From contig CALEZJ010000127.1 of assembly GCA_937927885.1 (NCBI GenBank), positions 1 through 8,589 of the forward strand: 8,589 nt of DNA. Reading direction: 5' to 3'. Made by a program: the position numbers and the translations under genes. The stretch is from an uncultured Paracoccaceae bacterium. GTDB taxonomy: Bacteria > Pseudomonadota > Alphaproteobacteria > Rhodobacterales > Rhodobacteraceae. Positions 6,166 to 8,589 of the stretch are shown here, in pieces. Positions within the stretch are counted from its first letter, which is position 1. Each line of letters starts with the position of its first letter. The notes below the pieces were generated by a model that saw only the letters and a program-made list of their open reading frames with translations, was not told where the DNA came from and searched no databases.

Positions 6166-6313
6166 GTCGGCTCCTCCCGCTGGCAAAGTCTTAGCGCCGC
6201 ATCGCAGCACCGGCAAGCGGCGTGTCGGTTTTGCGCGCCGGAGGGTCGGGCACGCTGGACCAATGCTGCCCGCTTTGGGCAAGGTGCAGTCTAAGCAATT
6301 GGAGAGACTCGCC
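6166..6313. promoter_or_regulatory. Divergent promoter region between panC and the FAD/GcvT gene
   Basis: These 148 bases separate two divergent genes and must carry both promoters. Visible features are the panC ribosome binding site (minus-strand GGAGGA near 6172-6177), a possible panC promoter (6188-6216), a perfect 5-bp inverted repeat TGCCC-GCTTT-GGGCA (6267-6281), and GGAGAG (6301-6306) as the ribosome binding site for the plus-strand gene. I do not see a convincing plus-strand promoter, sigma-54 site, riboswitch or T-box. Confidence 0.45.
6188..6216 (-). promoter_or_regulatory. Possible panC-panB promoter
   Basis: On the minus strand TTGCCG (6211-6216) and TAAGAC (6188-6193) are 17 bases apart, matching the -35 consensus at 4 and the -10 at 3 of 6 positions. 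A start near 6181 would leave a short leader containing only the GGAGGA site. The match is moderate and not tested. Confidence 0.32.
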
Positions 6314-8589
6314 ATGAAGACCCACGTCAGAGCCCTTGTTGTCGGTGGCGGTGCGGTGGGCACCGGGATCGCCTATCACCTGGCCAAGGCGGGCTGGGAA
6401 ACGATGCTGGTCGAGCGCGACGAGTTGACCGCAGGCTCGACCTGGCACGCCGCTGGGCTGCTGCCGCTGTTCAACATGAGCTATGCGACCACCCATATCC
6501 ACAAATACTCGGTTGATTTCTACAAGGGGCTCGAGGCCGAAACGGGCCTGAATGCCGGGTTCTATGTGGTGGGCAACCTGCGCATGGCCCAGCGGCAGGA
6601 ACGCATGGACGAATACATGCTATATTCCTCGGTCGCCGAAACCGCGGGCGTGTATCACGAATTCCTGACGCCCAAAGAGATCAAGGACCGCTGGCCGCTG
6701 GTTCGGACCGAAGACCTTGTCGGCGCCCTGTTCCATCCGCAGGACGGCTATATCAACCCTGCCGATGTGACGCAGGCGATGGCCAAGGGGGCGCGGCAAC
6801 TGGGCTGCACCATCGAGCGCAAGATTCAGGTGAATGGCTATCGCTGGACCGGGGCCGAATGGATCGTGTCCTGCGAAAGGATGGTGGAGGTCGGCGGGCG
6901 GCTGGTGCCCAGTGGCGAGCAATTCACCATCACCGCCGAGCATGTCGTCACCGCCACCGGCAACCACGCCCAGCGCACGGCGAAACTCTTGGGCATCAAG
7001 ATTCCGGCAATTCCGGTCGAGCATCAGTATATCGTGACCGAGCCCGACCCCGCGCTGGTCGAATGGCGCAAGACCAATGACCAGCACCCGGTGCTGCGCG
7101 ACGCCGATGCGAAATGGTATGTGCGCGAGGAACGCGGCGGCTGGATTCTGGGCCCCTATGAGCGCGGAGCCCCTGCGCGGTTCGAATATGCGGTGCCCGA
7201 GACCTTCCGCGCCGATCTGTTCCCCCTCGACCTGGAACGGATCGAGGCGGAATACATGTCGATGATCCACCGGATTCCCTCGTCGGAAGCGGTCGGGCTG
7301 AAGGACGACTATAACGGCCCGATCTGCTATACTCCGGATGGCAACCCGCTGGTCGGTCCGGCGCCGGGCCTGCGCAACATGTGGCTGGCCGAGGGGTTCA
7401 GCTTTGGCATCACGGCGGCGGGTGGCACCGGCCATTACCTCGCGCAACTGATCACGCAGGGCGAGGCCGAGATCGACATGGCCAGCCTGGACCCCAAGCG
7501 CTACGGCAACTGGATGACTACCGAATACGCGGCGCGCAAGAATGAGGAATGCTACGAGCATGTCTTCATCCTGCACCACCCGGATGAGGAACGCGAAGCC
7601 TGCCGCCCGCTGCGAACCGCCCCGGCCTATGAGCGTCAACTGGCGCTGGGCGCGCAGATGGGGCAGGTCAACGGCTGGGAACGCCCGAACTATTACGGTC
7701 CCGTCGGTGCGCCTGACGATTTCGACCACAATTCCCGCAGCTTCCGGCGCGGGGCGTGGTGGCAATACGCCGTGGCCGAGGCAAAGGCCATCCGCGAAAC
7801 CTGCGGCATCATCGACGCGGCAGCCTTTACCAAGCATCTGGTGCGCGGTCCCGGGGCGACGGCCTTCCTCGACCACTTCACCACCAACAAACTGCCCAAG
7901 GTCGGGCGCATCAACCTGACCTATGCGCTGACCGACCACGGCACGACGCGCACCGAATACACCATCGTGCGGCTGAAGGATGACGAGTATTATCTCATCT
8001 CGGCCGGTGCCTGGACCGCCTATGACAGCGATTTCCTGCTGAAATCCATCGAGGATTTCCATGCCGCCGGGGGGGCGCATGTCGACTGCCACGACATCAC
8101 CACGCAGTGGGGTGTCTATGCGCTCGCCGGTCCGAATTCGCGCGCCATTCTGGCCGAGATCCTCAAGGACGCCGAACCCGAAACCGCGCTGTCGAACAAA
8201 CGCTTCCCCTGGCTCAGCTACCGCGACATCGAGCTGGGCATGTGCCCGGTGCGCGCGGTGCGCGTGGCCTATACCGGCGAGTTGGGCTGGGAACTTCATT
8301 ACCCGATCGAGTTTGGCCGGTATCTGTGGGATCTGCTGATGAAGGCTGGCGCTAAACACGGGCTGAAACCCGTGGGCGCGCGGGCGCAGAACTGGCTGCG
8401 GCAAGAAAAATCCTATCGCGCCTTCGGCAACGAACTGGGCCGCGATGCGACGCCGCTCGAAGCCGCGCTGGACCGGTTCGTGGACCTCGGCAAGGAGTTC
8501 CGCGGCAAGGCGAAGATGCTGGAAACCGGCATCCGCTCGCTCTGTGTGACGCTGCTGATCGATGGTCCCGCAGACACTGATCCCTGGGG
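6314..8589 (+). CDS. FAD-dependent oxidoreductase/GcvT fusion, dimethylglycine/sarcosine dehydrogenase family, partial (3' end beyond window)
   Basis: The 758 visible residues form the two-part architecture of dimethylglycine/sarcosine dehydrogenases. These enzymes oxidatively demethylate N-methyl amino acids and can pass the one-carbon unit to tetrahydrofolate. A DAO-type FAD domain (about 7-370) has the dinucleotide motif VVGGGAVGTG and the STWHAAGL segment, whose H45 corresponds to the histidine that binds FAD covalently in the family. H237 (VEHQY) and Y269 (KWYVRE) occupy places like the catalytic His/Tyr pair of Arthrobacter dimethylglycine oxidase. A short middle domain follows (about 375-430). 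The aminomethyltransferase-like part (about 437 onward) has YTGELGWE (653-660), RAQNWLRQEKSYRAFG (start 690) and TPLEAAL (713-719). The usual folate-site Asp of GGIxxD motifs is Glu548 (HGTTRTEYT). The start has GGAGAG upstream. Roughly 50-70 C-terminal residues are lost at the edge. The exact substrate cannot be read from the sequence. Confidence 0.9.
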   Translation, partial: MKTHVRALVVGGGAVGTGIAYHLAKAGWETMLVERDELTAGSTWHAAGLLPLFNMSYATTHIHKYSVDFYKGLEAETGLNAGFYVVGNLRMAQRQERMDEYMLYSSVAETAGVYHEFLTPKEIKDRWPLVRTEDLVGALFHPQDGYINPADVTQAMAKGARQLGCTIERKIQVNGYRWTGAEWIVSCERMVEVGGRLVPSGEQFTITAEHVVTATGNHAQRTAKLLGIKIPAIPVEHQYIVTEPDPALVEWRKTNDQHPVLRDADAKWYVREERGGWILGPYERGAPARFEYAVPETFRADLFPLDLERIEAEYMSMIHRIPSSEAVGLKDDYNGPICYTPDGNPLVGPAPGLRNMWLAEGFSFGITAAGGTGHYLAQLITQGEAEIDMASLDPKRYGNWMTTEYAARKNEECYEHVFILHHPDEEREACRPLRTAPAYERQLALGAQMGQVNGWERPNYYGPVGAPDDFDHNSRSFRRGAWWQYAVAEAKAIRETCGIIDAAAFTKHLVRGPGATAFLDHFTTNKLPKVGRINLTYALTDHGTTRTEYTIVRLKDDEYYLISAGAWTAYDSDFLLKSIEDFHAAGGAHVDCHDITTQWGVYALAGPNSRAILAEILKDAEPETALSNKRFPWLSYRDIELGMCPVRAVRVAYTGELGWELHYPIEFGRYLWDLLMKAGAKHGLKPVGARAQNWLRQEKSYRAFGNELGRDATPLEAALDRFVDLGKEFRGKAKMLETGIRSLCVTLLIDGPADTDPW

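Noticed and set aside
6267..6281. TGCCC-GCTTT-GGGCA inverted repeat between panC and the FAD/GcvT gene as an operator
   Set aside because: Only five-base arms in a GC-rich gap and no matching second site, so chance is a sufficient explanation; noted in the intergenic entry but not promoted to a finding.
6166..6363. N-terminal extension of panC to a 347-residue protein
   Set aside because: PanC family proteins begin at the [15 protein letters not shown] start; the extra region covers the intergenic region and the first codons of the divergent gene.
6620..8404. 594-residue open frame on the minus strand opposite the FAD/GcvT gene
   Set aside because: It is the shadow frame of a GC-rich gene: the plus-strand product has clear domains and motifs through the whole stretch, whereas this translation is rich in Arg/His/Gly/Ala and shows no recognisable domain.
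1..8589. Search for tRNA, rRNA, CRISPR, insertion sequence, integrase or phage-like features
   Set aside because: No direct repeat arrays, transposase-like proteins, cloverleaf genes or phage functions were seen; every stretch longer than 150 bases is explained by a conventional gene.

Overview
This is a GC-rich, gene-dense chromosomal stretch. It most likely comes from an alphaproteobacterium of the order Rhodobacterales (Paracoccus/Roseobacter-like). The assignment rests on my recognition of the protein subtypes (AccD beginning MNWITNYVRP, PanB with an [10 protein letters not shown] segment, an NnrU-type membrane protein, a FAD/GcvT fusion enzyme), not on a database search. Nine protein genes fill almost the whole window. 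The longest intergenic gap is about 150 bases. I see no tRNA, rRNA, insertion sequence, CRISPR array or integrase.

Layout: (1) Positions 1-2417, minus strand: tag (DNA-3-methyladenine glycosylase I), then a CPBP-family intramembrane protease translationally coupled to it (ATGA overlap), then accD (acetyl-CoA carboxylase beta subunit), which runs off the left edge. (2) Positions 2488-3147, plus strand: an NnrU-family membrane protein, divergent from tag. (3) Positions 3144-3662, minus strand: a CoxG-like SRPBCC protein whose stop codon overlaps that of the NnrU gene. (4) Positions 3813-4487, plus strand: an orphan NarL/LuxR-type response regulator, divergent from coxG across a 150-base region that carries inverted repeats. 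(5) Positions 4494-6165, minus strand: a panC-panB pantothenate operon, convergent with the regulator; the two stop codons form the ends of one 12-bp palindrome. (6) Positions 6314-8589, plus strand: a long FAD oxidoreductase/GcvT fusion (dimethylglycine/sarcosine dehydrogenase family), divergent from panC and cut by the right edge.

Most of the content is housekeeping metabolism: fatty acid synthesis, DNA repair and coenzyme A precursor synthesis. One plausible functional link is between panB and the FAD/GcvT enzyme. PanB consumes 5,10-methylene-tetrahydrofolate, and enzymes of the dimethylglycine dehydrogenase family can produce it by demethylating N-methyl compounds. The second link worth checking is the coxG/response-regulator pair, where neither gene has its usual partner (CO dehydrogenase genes, a histidine kinase) nearby. 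I found no convincing new defence, mobile or multi-gene system. The more unusual signals are small: inverted repeats at the regulator's promoter/ribosome binding site, a strong hairpin in the 3' part of coxG, and the loss of a usually conserved aspartate in the GcvT half of the FAD enzyme.
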